DNA of 64,000 nt from JAWPMT01 sp965267435 (GTDB lineage: Bacteria > Bacteroidota > Bacteroidia > Cytophagales > Cyclobacteriaceae). Positions 1-8,456 of this stretch are shown here, piece by piece (within the stretch, counting starts at the first letter, position 1; each line of letters begins with the position of its first letter). The translations under genes were made by a program, and so were the position numbers. The DNA is taken from positions 310,001 through 374,000 of the forward strand of contig OZ253960.1 of NCBI GenBank assembly GCA_965267435.1, read 5' to 3'. Under the pieces are notes generated by a model. That model was not told the origin of the DNA. It searched no databases and was given only the letters and a program-made list of their open reading frames with translations.

Positions 1-114
1 GCGAACTTGCAGTCGATTTCAGCATTGTTGCGCGAGCGAGGCTATACAGATGAGGATATTGCGAATATCTGCGCCGGTAACTGGATTCGATTCTATCGGG
101 AGGCGTGGAGCTGA
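1..114 (+). CDS. C-terminal fragment of a membrane dipeptidase (peptidase M19 family)
   Basis: The first 37 codons of frame 1 are open and end at a TGA at 112-114; the start lies outside the window. The tail reads as a short helix (LLRERGYTDEDIANICAGNW) followed by IRFYREAWS. An E-R-G-Y-x-D-E-D-I-x-x-I-x-x-G-N-W ending is the usual C-terminus of zinc-dependent M19 dipeptidases, where the Gly-Asn-Trp segment closes the barrel. The metal ligands are not in this fragment, so the family call rests on the tail motif alone. The next gene starts 74 bp downstream on the same strand. Confidence 0.6.
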   Translation, partial: ANLQSISALLRERGYTDEDIANICAGNWIRFYREAWS

Positions 115-188
115 CGTTTGGCTCCGCAGTATTTTCGCTATCTTAGTGTACATGTGAGAGATGTCTCCCGACATCGACCCGAGCCAAA

Positions 189-1703
189 ATGACTAACTGG
201 ACCAAAATACTTCTCATCTTCTTGCTGATCATTATCGGTTTGCCCACTTGGGGACAGATCAAGACCAACGTTCAGACAGACATTGCGGAGATAGATCGCG
301 CAAAGCGGGAGTTGGAGCAACTGCAGAGCCTTGGAGATAGCTCTCGCCTCTCTCAGGTTTCGGATTCACTGTTTCAGGTCATCGGTGATACGCTGGCAAG
401 CCTCACTCCGGATTCCCTCCTCAATTTGGCAAAGGAGCAGGCTATCCGAACAGCGGAAGACAGTTTACGCGCCAGGTACGGCGATTATGAAGATGACATC
501 CTGCAGCTTCGCAAGGAAATAAGCGATTACAGCAAGCAACTTAGTGAGACCAATCCGGACTCGCTTATCCTCAATGTTGCGAGGGACAGCCTCGAAGGGC
601 GATTGGCCCAGCATCATGAGGTGCAACAAATGCGCCATATCTTCAACAAGTACAAGCATGTCTTCAAAAGAGAGGATCAGGAGCGCCGACAGCAAATCAA
701 GCAGCTGAAGAAGGAGCGCCGAACCTACCGGAAGGCCGAGCGCAGGGCCACAAGGGAAGATTCGCTCCTGGCCATACGGATCCATCTCAATGAAATACAG
801 GTAGCAATGACAGCCTTGGAACATGATCAGGACAGTTCTGATGCGCTCGTGCACATGCTGAAGAAGGAGTTCCTGGATAGTGCGGAGGTGGCCGGCTTGG
901 CTCAGGAATTTGCGCCGAAAGAGTTCACTGCTGCCCAACAGGAGTTGGCTGACATGAGTGCCAGTGCTGCAGACCCTCAGACCTTGCTTTTCGGAAGTCA
1001 ATCCGGTCTGCCGTCCGTCCCTGCCTCACCCGACAGGATTGTTCCCCAGAAGCCTCCGCCGCTCCCCAAGTACAACACTCTGGCCAAGGACTTGATGGAC
1101 CCTAAGGCTTTTACCGAAGGGAAGTACAAGGACAAGCAGCACTTGCTTGACGAAGGTCACAAGAAGTTGAGTGAGCTGAAAAAGAAGTACGCAAAACTCC
1201 CGGACTCAGAGAACCTGAAGACTGCCGTGAAGAAGAACAGCCTCAAGGAGGAGCCTCTGCGCAAGCGCTTTTTCATTTCAGGAACGAACAACCTGCAGAT
1301 CACAAAGTCGCACGTCGCCGTGGAGTTCAATGGGCAGTTGGGATACCAGTTCAACAAAGTTTGGCGCGCTGGCTTCGGCGGTTCTCTCAACACCGAATGG
1401 TACGCCGAGAAGCCCTATGTGCGGTGGAAGGAGGGCTATCCATTTTCCTGGAATCTTTTTGGGCAATACACGTTCTTCAAGAGCTATATTGCACACCTCG
1501 AGTTCGAACCTGTCAAGTCACCAGCAGGCGGGGAGACACCCTCCGAAATGCGCCACAAACTGCTTGTCGGAGTGGGCAAAATCTTCGCTATCCCCAAACT
1601 GAAAAACGTCGATGGAGTTGTCTTACTTCTCTATGACACTACCTCCGGTGAAAGCTTTGGTAATCGCTTCAAGGTGCGATTTGGAGTGAATGTGGGATTA
1701 TGA
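189..1703 (+). CDS. Secreted coiled-coil protein with C-terminal beta-rich (barrel-like) domain, unknown function
   Basis: The 504-residue product starts with a typical signal peptide (hydrophobic ILLIFLLIIIGLPTWG, cleavage after about residue 22). A long charged, heptad-like helical region follows (about 30-250) with many E, K, R and Q, including the basic run KQLKKERRTYRKAERRATRE. A proline-rich linker near 275-295 (PPPLPKY) leads to a C-terminal domain (about 360-504) of alternating aromatic and small residues. That domain ends FKVRFGVNVGL, like an outer-membrane barrel strand. I do not recognise a named family. The layout (periplasmic coiled coil plus small barrel) suggests an envelope structural protein. 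It converges on tyrS. Confidence 0.7.
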   Translation: MTNWTKILLIFLLIIIGLPTWGQIKTNVQTDIAEIDRAKRELEQLQSLGDSSRLSQVSDSLFQVIGDTLASLTPDSLLNLAKEQAIRTAEDSLRARYGDYEDDILQLRKEISDYSKQLSETNPDSLILNVARDSLEGRLAQHHEVQQMRHIFNKYKHVFKREDQERRQQIKQLKKERRTYRKAERRATREDSLLAIRIHLNEIQVAMTALEHDQDSSDALVHMLKKEFLDSAEVAGLAQEFAPKEFTAAQQELADMSASAADPQTLLFGSQSGLPSVPASPDRIVPQKPPPLPKYNTLAKDLMDPKAFTEGKYKDKQHLLDEGHKKLSELKKKYAKLPDSENLKTAVKKNSLKEEPLRKRFFISGTNNLQITKSHVAVEFNGQLGYQFNKVWRAGFGGSLNTEWYAEKPYVRWKEGYPFSWNLFGQYTFFKSYIAHLEFEPVKSPAGGETPSEMRHKLLVGVGKIFAIPKLKNVDGVVLLLYDTTSGESFGNRFKVRFGVNVGL

Positions 1704-1865
1704 TGTGGGCAGAAAATTGATGAGCTGAGAGGGTTTCCCCACAGGCCATCGCTAATGCCCTCCACACATGCTCCCTCGTGCTGGATCGAGTCGTCAGCCC
1801 CGCCAGCCGTCGCACTTGCCCAGCCTCGTCTCGATCTTCAGCTTGCGGCCATTTTTAGTTGATGA

Positions 1866-1949
1866 GTTGAGATGTGGAGGAGTTGAAGAGTTGAGTATCG
1901 AGATTCGTGTCCGAGTTCTCCTCAACTGCTCCACTTCCAACTTCTCAAC
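1866..1949. repeat. Imperfect inverted repeat between convergent genes
   Basis: The 30 bases at 1866-1895 (purine-rich, GTTGAG/GGAG units) and the 32 bases at 1918-1949 are imperfect reverse complements around a loop of about 22 bases. Each arm is itself built from a degenerate TTGA-GGAG motif. It sits between the stop of the coiled-coil gene and the stop of tyrS, so it could act as a bidirectional transcription end, but no clean T-run follows. It resembles the short interspersed palindromes common in Bacteroidota intergenic DNA. The rest of 1704-1956 holds nothing I can name. Confidence 0.45.
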
Positions 1950-1956
1950 TATTGAC

Positions 1957-3237
1957 CTACACGGCCTTGATCAGGAAGTAATTCTTCCTGCCCTTTTGAG
2001 CGAGTAAATATTTGTCTTGCAACAAGCTAAACTCGACAGTTTGACCGGGATCACTAAGCTTTTGCTTGTTGATGCTCACACCTCCTCCCTTGATCATCCG
2101 ACGTGCCTCGCCCTTCGAGGGGAACACAATGCCGTTTGTGTCTTCGCTAAGTAGATCAGTGACATTGGCTGATGCCAGCAACTTTTGTCTTGGAACCTCC
2201 GTCTGCGGCACACCTTCCAAGACCTGCAGCAGGGTCTTCTCGTCCAGCGTCGCCAGGTCATCAGTAGTGGACTTACCAAAGAGAATTTGCGAAGCCTTGA
2301 TTGCAGTTTCCAGGGCCTCCTTGCTATGGACACGGGCCGTGATCTCCTCTGCCAGCGTGCGCTGTAGCAGGCGCTGATGCGGTGCTTCCTGGTGCTCGGT
2401 AATGAGCGCCTCTATCTCCTCCGCCCCACGAAGGCTGAAGATCTTGATGTAGTTGACTACATCGTCATCAGAGGCATTGAGCCAATATTGGTAAAACTTG
2501 TAGGGCGAGGTCTTCTCCGCATCCAGCCATACGTTGCCACCCTCGGTCTTGCCAAACTTTGTGCCGTCCGCTTTGGTGATGAGCGGTGTGGTGATGGCAA
2601 ATGCTGTTCCTTGTCCTTTTCGCCGGATGAGTTCTGTGCCTGTGACGATGTTTCCCCACTGGTCGGAGCCACCGAGTTGGAGTTTCACATCCTTGTTTCT
2701 CCACAGCCAGTAGAAGTCATACCCCTGTACCAATTGGTAGCTGAACTCTGTGAACGACAGGCCGGTCTCCAGTCTTGTTTTCACGGAATCTTTGGCCATC
2801 ATGTAGTTGACGGTGATATGCTTCCCAACGTCCCGGATGAAATCGAGGAAATGCAACTCCTTGAACCAGTCGTAGTTGTTGACGATTTCTGCAGCATTGT
2901 CACCTTCAAAGTCCAGGAATTTTTCTAGTTGCTTGCGTACGCACGACAGGTTGTACTGCAGAGTTTCTTCATCCAGTAGATTCCGCTCCTGGGATTTGCC
3001 GGAGGGGTCGCCGACCATGCCCGTCGCTCCGCCTACGAGTGCGTACGGCTTATGGCCGCAGCGCTGGAAGTGCACGAGCGTCATGATCTGAACGAGGTTG
3101 CCAATATGTAAAGAGTCCGCCGTCGGGTCAAAACCAATGTACCCGCCTGTCATTTCGGCGTTGAGTACTTCCTCTACTCCTGGCATTTTATCGTGGATCA
3201 TGCCTCTCCAGGTGAGCTCTGCTACAAAGTCCTTCAT
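1957..3237 (-). CDS. tyrS: Tyrosyl-tRNA synthetase
   Basis: This class I aminoacyl-tRNA synthetase charges tRNA-Tyr in the cytoplasm. The 426-residue product has the usual bacterial TyrS length. Its HIGH signature is the variant H-I-G-N at residues 44-47 (TADSLHIGNL), the GGATGMVGDPSGKS loop follows, the Tyr-binding QLGGSDQWGN segment lies mid-protein, and the KMSKS loop appears as K-F-G-K-T near residue 225. An S4 RNA-binding domain forms the last 60 residues (KGEARRMIKGGGVSINKQKL). I chose ATG at 3237 (MKDFVAEL) because an earlier in-frame ATG at 3261 would add eight atypical residues. It is transcribed alone, divergent from the regulator gene at 3746. Confidence 0.97.
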   Translation of the reverse strand: MKDFVAELTWRGMIHDKMPGVEEVLNAEMTGGYIGFDPTADSLHIGNLVQIMTLVHFQRCGHKPYALVGGATGMVGDPSGKSQERNLLDEETLQYNLSCVRKQLEKFLDFEGDNAAEIVNNYDWFKELHFLDFIRDVGKHITVNYMMAKDSVKTRLETGLSFTEFSYQLVQGYDFYWLWRNKDVKLQLGGSDQWGNIVTGTELIRRKGQGTAFAITTPLITKADGTKFGKTEGGNVWLDAEKTSPYKFYQYWLNASDDDVVNYIKIFSLRGAEEIEALITEHQEAPHQRLLQRTLAEEITARVHSKEALETAIKASQILFGKSTTDDLATLDEKTLLQVLEGVPQTEVPRQKLLASANVTDLLSEDTNGIVFPSKGEARRMIKGGGVSINKQKLSDPGQTVEFSLLQDKYLLAQKGRKNYFLIKAV

Positions 3238-3745
3238 ATATCCTTTCGAATGAAGGCGCAAAATTATTTGCTTTGGTCAAATCGCAGCTAAGGAAGCTAG
3301 TCAAATTCCCTGCCGGCCATGCTATTTACAAGGCCTTGGAGCGCCAACATCTCCAAAGAATTGGAGCGACGCTCCATTCAACGCTCCAAAAAACTGGACA
3401 AAACTCCAAATTTTTGGAGTTAAGCGAACTTCAACCGGGAGATGGAGTGACAGGTGGTCTGAAAAAATGAACGTGTCGCGGTCCTGACGTTCAAAGTGGT
3501 CATGCAAATTAAATAACGCATATTGATTATAAAATAGAATTATATTCTAATTAAATATTTATATATAAAATATTATTTTAATCGGACTGCATATTTCCAA
3601 TCTATTGAACCCGGGTAAAGACCCTTCCCACGGTAAATCACGCGGTCGCTGTCCGAGTTTGTTCTTGCATGGAGAAGTTGGCCTGAATGTGGCGTAGTGG
3701 TTCTCAGACTATTTGAAAAAGTAATCTTACTACTACGTTTTTATT
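3238..3745. other. 508-bp divergent intergenic region with palindromic TTGGAG cluster and AT-rich core
   Basis: No convincing gene is present. Near tyrS, 3335-3421 holds seven TTGGAG/CTCCAA-type motifs in alternating orientation (described separately). Positions 3504-3590 are strikingly AT-rich, with TATAT and AATTA runs unlike the surrounding roughly 50 percent GC DNA. Such a block is a plausible promoter or curvature region for the divergent tyrS and Crp/Fnr-type genes. I could not assign a -7 TAnnTTTG box with confidence. Confidence 0.5.
3335..3421. repeat. Cluster of inverted TTGGAG/CTCCAA motifs
   Basis: Seven copies of a TTGGAG(C) core or its complement fall within 87 bp. Two clear palindromes stand out: TGGAGCG-A-CGCTCCA at 3362-3376 (7-bp arms) and AACTCCAAA-TT-TTTGGAGTT at 3402-3421 (9-bp arms, 2-nt centre). 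The spacing suggests a set of protein-binding sites or alternative RNA hairpins in the tyrS leader, since the cluster starts about 100 bp upstream of its start codon. Which protein would bind is unknown. Confidence 0.55.
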
Positions 3746-4531
3746 ATGGAGAAGAAAATTGGAATCAGCCCTGTGAATGGCCATGTTCGGACTTTTGACT
3801 GGTCCGACTACAAGAGTGTGAGGATAAAAAAGAATAGCATCGTGCAAACAAGCCGTCAGCTGCCGATCATGTTTTTGGTGGAAGGCAGCGTACTGGCTAC
3901 CTACAGCTCGGCGTCCAACGACCAGGCTTACAATTCGGTGCTGCGTGGTCCGGCTATACTTAGCTTCGATTTGGAGGGAGATTCCAAGCCGGTGAAGATC
4001 AGCAGTGTCATGGAGTCTTGTGAGGTTGTGCAAATCAATTCACAGGAACTGGCCCATATCGTTGCGAATGACAGGGATAGGTTTCAGTATCTCATGGATA
4101 TGATGCTCAGACAATACCGACGATTGGATGAGCGAATGGACGAGTTGCTTACGAAAAAGGATGCGGAATTGAGACTTCTGCGCTTTTTGGATTACGAAAG
4201 TCAGCGATATGGTGTGACGATGGGCAACACCACTTTTCTTCGTTTGCCGCTAAGCCATCGGCAGATTGCCGATGTTATTTTTGCTTGCCGCCAGAGTGTA
4301 AGCTCTACGTTATCACACCTGCGGAGGTTGGATCTGATTGCTTATGACAGAAAATCGATGACGATCTCCAGGGATAGGTTTGACGCCTACTTGAAGATGA
4401 AAACCAAAGAGCATGAAGAGGTTGCTGATCCTTCAGCCATCACTATCGAGGCTCCGGCTACTATGTCTCAAATGCCGGTACTGGGCTCCGGGATAAAGCC
4501 AGCTTCTGTCAGCAAGGTGGCAGTTGCTTGA
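3746..4531 (+). CDS. Crp/Fnr-family transcriptional regulator
   Basis: The 261-residue cytoplasmic DNA-binding regulator has an N-terminal cyclic-nucleotide-binding-type beta-roll (about 20-120, with FLVEGSVLATYSS). A long dimerisation helix follows (about 120-155, LMDMMLRQYRRLDERMDELL), then a winged HTH of the Crp type (about 165-225: LSHRQIADVIFACRQSVSST and LSHLRRLDLIAYDRKSM). Only two cysteines are present and none sits in an N-terminal Fnr-like cluster, so it is not an Fe-S oxygen sensor of the FNR kind. The last 35 residues are a low-complexity A/P/S tail. It lies 80 bp upstream of the Rieske-fusion operon in the same direction, so control of that operon is a reasonable inference. Confidence 0.88.
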   Translation: MEKKIGISPVNGHVRTFDWSDYKSVRIKKNSIVQTSRQLPIMFLVEGSVLATYSSASNDQAYNSVLRGPAILSFDLEGDSKPVKISSVMESCEVVQINSQELAHIVANDRDRFQYLMDMMLRQYRRLDERMDELLTKKDAELRLLRFLDYESQRYGVTMGNTTFLRLPLSHRQIADVIFACRQSVSSTLSHLRRLDLIAYDRKSMTISRDRFDAYLKMKTKEHEEVADPSAITIEAPATMSQMPVLGSGIKPASVSKVAVA

Positions 4532-4611
4532 TTACCATCCAGAGTTAGTGTGCAGGTAGGGAGAATTCGCTAGATTTCATCCCATAAACTAACCCCAAGC
4601 CCAACTACTTC

Positions 4612-6561
4612 ATGAGCAACAAAAAGTTGGTGTGGACGAAAGTCCTTAACACCCCTGACCAGCTGATGGAGGAGCGTGTGATGACTGTCACTGCAGGTCA
4701 CAAAAGCTTCTGCCTCACACACCACGAGGGTCAATTTGGATGCCTCGACAACAAGTGCCCCCACCAGGGAGGACCCCTCGGCGAAGGCTCCATCGAAAAT
4801 GGATTGCTGCGCTGCCCATGGCATGGTTGGGACTACGATCCCATTACGGGAAAAGCTCCTGGCTTCGACGATGGTGTAGAAGCATTCCCCGTGGAGATCA
4901 GGGAAGATGGGGTCTATATCCAGTTGGAAGAAGAGGTACCTCGTGTGAGGACCGTTTCAGATGTGATGGTCGAAACCATGGTAGCCTCCGGAGTGACCCA
5001 CGTGTTCGGCATGGTCGGTCACTCAAACCTCGGTGTGGCGGATGCCATGAGGGAGATGGAGGAGCAAGACAAACTCAAGTACATCGGTATAAGACATGAA
5101 GGAGCGGCGGCCTTAGCAGCATCAGCCTACGGCAAACTCACGGGTAAACCTGCCGCATGCTTTGGCATCGCTGGCCCCGGTGCGACCAATATGTACACGG
5201 GTATGTGGGATGCTAAGAATGATCGGGCGCCCATGTTGGCACTGTCAGGCCAAGTGCAAACACAGGTAGTAGGTACCGGCGCCTTTCAGGAAGTCGACCT
5301 GGTTGCAGCATTTGAGTCCGTAGCTGACTTTAACCATCGGGTGCAGTCCGATAGCAAATACGCGGAACTCATGACCTTGGCCGTGAAGCACGCCATTGTC
5401 AATAGAGAGGTGTCGCATCTGACATTTCCCGACGATGTGCAGATTCTTCCTGCAGAAGGCATGAGTGCGTCATCCCTTGAAAATAGAATCGCCGATTTCC
5501 ATATCCATCCACCCGCCGACGTTGTCAATCAAGCGGTGGAAAAGCTGGCAAAAGCCAAGGACCCTACGATCATCGTTGGGCATGGTGCGCGCTTTGACAT
5601 GGACAAGATCACGGCCCTGGCCGAACAGCTACATGCGCCGGTTTTGACAACATTCAAGGGAAAAGGGCTTATAGCCGATAGTCACCCCTTGGGCTGTGGC
5701 GTACTCGGACGGAGCGGTACACCCATTGCCTCTTATTTTATGAATGAGGCCGATTTGCTCCTGGTATTCGGGGCATCTTTCTCCAATCATACGGGGATCA
5801 CGTCCAAGATACCTACAATACAGGTAGATTTTGACCGACTGGCGCTGGCCAAATTTCATGGCATAGACGTCCCTGTATGGGGTGAATTGGGCGAGACGGC
5901 GATGATCTTTTCTGAGAAACTCAAATCGACGTCTGTTGCGGCTTCGGATCGTCGTCGGGCCATCCAAGACCGCTGGGACATCTGGAAAGAGGAAAAACAA
6001 AAGCGCCTGCTGGAGGACAATGGCAAAGGAGTGAGCTCCGTAGCCGTCTTCGAGGCGATGAACAGACACGTCCCCGGCGATGCCGCGATGGCCGTAGATG
6101 TGGGGAACAACACCTACAGTTTCGGTAGGTACTTTGAGTGTGAGCAGCAATCAATCGTCATGTCCGGTTATCTCGGATCCATTGGTTTCGGATATCCGGC
6201 TGCCATGGGATTGTGGGCCGCTGTGGGAGACGCCCGGCCGATCTTCGCAGTGACGGGAGATGGGGGATTTGGCCAGTATCCAATGGAGATCGCCACTGCC
6301 GTGAAGTACGGCATGCCGATCAAGCATGTATTGCTCAACAACTCCGAACTAGGGAAGATCTCAAAGGAGCAGAGGGCAGCAGAATTTGATGTTTGGCAAA
6401 CGAGCCTCGTCAATCCCAACTTCTCAGAATTTGCCAGGAGTTGTGGAGCCTGGTCGATCCGAGTGGAGGACAAAAACGACCTTGATGCAGCCCTGCAACA
6501 GTTGATCAGTCACGATGGCCCGGGTATGGTGGAGGTAATGTGTGATCCAATGTTGATCTAG
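4612..6561 (+). CDS. Rieske [2Fe-2S] domain fused to a ThDP-dependent enzyme (pyruvate oxidase / acetolactate synthase type)
   Basis: Residues 1-105 form a Rieske ferredoxin domain with cluster ligands C49-x-H51 and C68-x2-H71 (NKCPHQGGPLGEG, LRCPWHGWDYD). From about 110 to the end lies a complete three-domain ThDP enzyme. The catalytic Glu of the PYR domain is in RHEGAAALAASAYGK, a central nucleotide-binding-type domain follows, and the PP domain carries VTGDGGFGQYP with the partner Asn pair in HVLLNNSELG. The order resembles PoxB, acetolactate synthase and sulfoacetaldehyde acetyltransferase relatives; the substrate is not predictable. A Rieske domain on a 2-oxo-acid decarboxylase would allow one-electron transfer from the hydroxyethyl-ThDP intermediate. 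No signal peptide is seen, so it is cytoplasmic. It is the first gene of the redox operon. Confidence 0.9.
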   Translation: MSNKKLVWTKVLNTPDQLMEERVMTVTAGHKSFCLTHHEGQFGCLDNKCPHQGGPLGEGSIENGLLRCPWHGWDYDPITGKAPGFDDGVEAFPVEIREDGVYIQLEEEVPRVRTVSDVMVETMVASGVTHVFGMVGHSNLGVADAMREMEEQDKLKYIGIRHEGAAALAASAYGKLTGKPAACFGIAGPGATNMYTGMWDAKNDRAPMLALSGQVQTQVVGTGAFQEVDLVAAFESVADFNHRVQSDSKYAELMTLAVKHAIVNREVSHLTFPDDVQILPAEGMSASSLENRIADFHIHPPADVVNQAVEKLAKAKDPTIIVGHGARFDMDKITALAEQLHAPVLTTFKGKGLIADSHPLGCGVLGRSGTPIASYFMNEADLLLVFGASFSNHTGITSKIPTIQVDFDRLALAKFHGIDVPVWGELGETAMIFSEKLKSTSVAASDRRRAIQDRWDIWKEEKQKRLLEDNGKGVSSVAVFEAMNRHVPGDAAMAVDVGNNTYSFGRYFECEQQSIVMSGYLGSIGFGYPAAMGLWAAVGDARPIFAVTGDGGFGQYPMEIATAVKYGMPIKHVLLNNSELGKISKEQRAAEFDVWQTSLVNPNFSEFARSCGAWSIRVEDKNDLDAALQQLISHDGPGMVEVMCDPMLI

Positions 6562-6624
6562 TAGCATTCGCAACGATGGCCAGATTTTTTCTTAATTTTT
6601 AGAATATCCAATAAGGAACTACTT

Positions 6625-8256
6625 ATGTCTTACAACGATCTACAGCGCCCGGTGAAGGTGGCAACTTTCGGAGACCTACCGGAGAAGGAACCCACTCATG
6701 GACAGGTGCGAGGGACGGATTTGGTTCTAGTTCGCTACGGCGATGAAGTGTCTGTGCTCTACGGCCGCTGTATTCATCGAGGGGCCTTGCTCTCTGACGG
6801 CTTCGTGGATGGACACAATCTGATTTGTGGTGTCCACAATTGGGACTATCGCTACGACACAGGCGTGAGCGAGTACGCTCCGTCGGAAAGACTTCATAAG
6901 TTCAAACATGCCCTACATCAAGGCGATGTTTACATTGATGATGCAGAAGTCGAAGATTTCGAAGCTCGCGTAGTGCCTCCTCGCTTTAACGAAAACGAAT
7001 ATCTGGGGAAGTATCAGGACACCCATCCTGAGGCACCGGAGCCCTATACCCGGTATATCCATAACCTAGCCAAAGACGGGCTGACAAAGACCGGGCACCA
7101 TGGTGTATCGGAGGCGATGGGCGTAGAAAGAGACCTACTGCCCAAATGGAATGACATTCAAGTGCTGCCTGCTCAGCTAAGTAAGAAACCGCTATTAGAC
7201 GAGGATGAGGTTGCGACGCAGGTCGTCATCGGCCCCAATGCGAAGAAACCTCTGACGCTGGAAATTCCATTGTTCGTGTCAGATATGTCCTTCGGGGCCT
7301 TGTCTCGCGAAGCCAAGATGGCCTTGTCGAAGGGCGCTGAAAAGGCAGGTACAGGGATCTGCTCCGGAGAGGGAGGCATGCTACCTGATGAGCAGGCCGC
7401 CAATTCGCGGTATTTTATGGAGCTGGCTTCTGCCAAGTTTGGCTTTTCCTGGGACAAGGTAAAAAAGGTTCAGGCCTTCCATTTCAAGGGAGGACAGGGA
7501 GCCAAAACTGGTACCGGTGGACACTTGCCGGGGCACAAAGTGGTCGGTGAGATAGCGGAAGTTCGTGGCCTGGACCCGGGACAAACCGCCATTAGCCCGG
7601 CCACATTTACAGACCTAAGGACCGCACAGGAATTCGCGGCGTTTTCGGATACCGTAAGGGATGAGTCCGGAGGGATCCCGGTTGGTTTCAAAATTGCCGC
7701 CAGCCGCATTGAGGAAGACATTGACTTTGCGCTGGAAGCGGGTGCGGATTACATCATCCTCGACGGCCGCGGAGGTGGTACGGGAGCAGCGCCGATAGTA
7801 CTTCGAAACCACATCAACGTCCCGACCATTCCGGCACTGGCTCGGGCCAGAAAACATCTGGATAAAAGGGAGGCCAAGGGGGTTTCACTGATCATCACCG
7901 GTGGATTGCGCGTTGCATCTGATTTTGCCAAAGCACTGGCCATGGGCGCAGACGCCATTTCGGTTTCCAACTCTGCCCTCCAGGCAATTGGTTGCCTGGG
8001 CATGCGTGCCTGCCACACGAACAACTGCCCGGTTGGTATAGCTACCCAGAAAGAGACCTTGCGCTCGCGGCTGATTATCGAGGAGTCCGCAGAGCGACTG
8101 GCCAATTTCTTCGGCGCGACGACAGACCTGATGAAAGTGCTGGCCCGTGCTTGTGGTCACGATGATTTCACGAAGTTCTCACCGGAGGATCTGTCCACTT
8201 TCAGTTATGAAATGCACAAACTCACAGGTATCCAGTTTGCAGGTGTGAATCCATGA
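6625..8256 (+). CDS. Rieske domain fused to glutamate-synthase-type FMN / [3Fe-4S] domain
   Basis: The 543-residue cytoplasmic protein has an N-terminal Rieske domain with ligands C49, H51, C68 and H71, exactly the same numbering as the ThDP fusion upstream. The rest (about 150-535) is the FMN-binding synthase barrel of GltB-like proteins: LFVSDMSFGALSREAK, the GGQGAKTGTGGHLPGHK loop, ILDGRGGGTGAAP, and a C-x5-C-x4-C set (CLGMRACHTNNCPVG) expected to hold the 3Fe-4S cluster. The amidotransferase domain of real glutamate synthase is absent, as in the stand-alone FMN-binding glutamate synthase family, whose reactions vary. It starts 63 bp after the ThDP gene and overlaps the next gene by 4 nt (ATGA). 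Redox chemistry is secure, the substrate is not. Confidence 0.9.
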   Translation: MSYNDLQRPVKVATFGDLPEKEPTHGQVRGTDLVLVRYGDEVSVLYGRCIHRGALLSDGFVDGHNLICGVHNWDYRYDTGVSEYAPSERLHKFKHALHQGDVYIDDAEVEDFEARVVPPRFNENEYLGKYQDTHPEAPEPYTRYIHNLAKDGLTKTGHHGVSEAMGVERDLLPKWNDIQVLPAQLSKKPLLDEDEVATQVVIGPNAKKPLTLEIPLFVSDMSFGALSREAKMALSKGAEKAGTGICSGEGGMLPDEQAANSRYFMELASAKFGFSWDKVKKVQAFHFKGGQGAKTGTGGHLPGHKVVGEIAEVRGLDPGQTAISPATFTDLRTAQEFAAFSDTVRDESGGIPVGFKIAASRIEEDIDFALEAGADYIILDGRGGGTGAAPIVLRNHINVPTIPALARARKHLDKREAKGVSLIITGGLRVASDFAKALAMGADAISVSNSALQAIGCLGMRACHTNNCPVGIATQKETLRSRLIIEESAERLANFFGATTDLMKVLARACGHDDFTKFSPEDLSTFSYEMHKLTGIQFAGVNP

Positions 8257-8456
8257 TGCTCTTTGTCGACATAGTCTTGATGCTTGCGTTGGCATACCTT
8301 GTCGCAGGGCTCGCTTTTGCCGCGTATTTCTATTGGCGTGGGGCTGAGCAGCTAGATGAAGGCACAGCGGGCACCCCATGGCATTTCAAGGCAATCATCT
8401 TTCCTGGACTTGTTCTTTTTTGGCTCGTGCTCTTCCTAAAGCTTGTACGAAAATGA
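8253..8456 (+). CDS. Small two-helix membrane protein, unknown function
   Basis: The 67-residue product starts in an ATGA overlap with the preceding stop. It has two hydrophobic segments (about 3-27, LMLALAYLVAGLAFAAYFYW, and 45-63, AIIFPGLVLFWLVLFLKL) joined by a short acidic loop, and ends in a basic KLVRK. The size and its place between the synthase-type and cytochrome-b-type genes suggest an accessory subunit of a membrane complex. No catalytic residues are visible. I do not assign a family. Confidence 0.75.
   Translation: MMLFVDIVLMLALAYLVAGLAFAAYFYWRGAEQLDEGTAGTPWHFKAIIFPGLVLFWLVLFLKLVRK

Noticed and set aside
465..1001. 178-codon minus-strand reading frame inside the first full gene
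   Set aside because: It lies wholly antisense to the coiled-coil gene, whose signal peptide and composition are convincing, and it has no recognisable domain.
2377..2928. 183-codon plus-strand reading frame inside tyrS
   Set aside because: Antisense to an unmistakable tyrosyl-tRNA synthetase.
6625..8256. Annotation as glutamate synthase large subunit (gltB)
   Set aside because: The glutaminase and structural beta-helix domains are missing and a Rieske domain replaces them, so the gene symbol would mislead.
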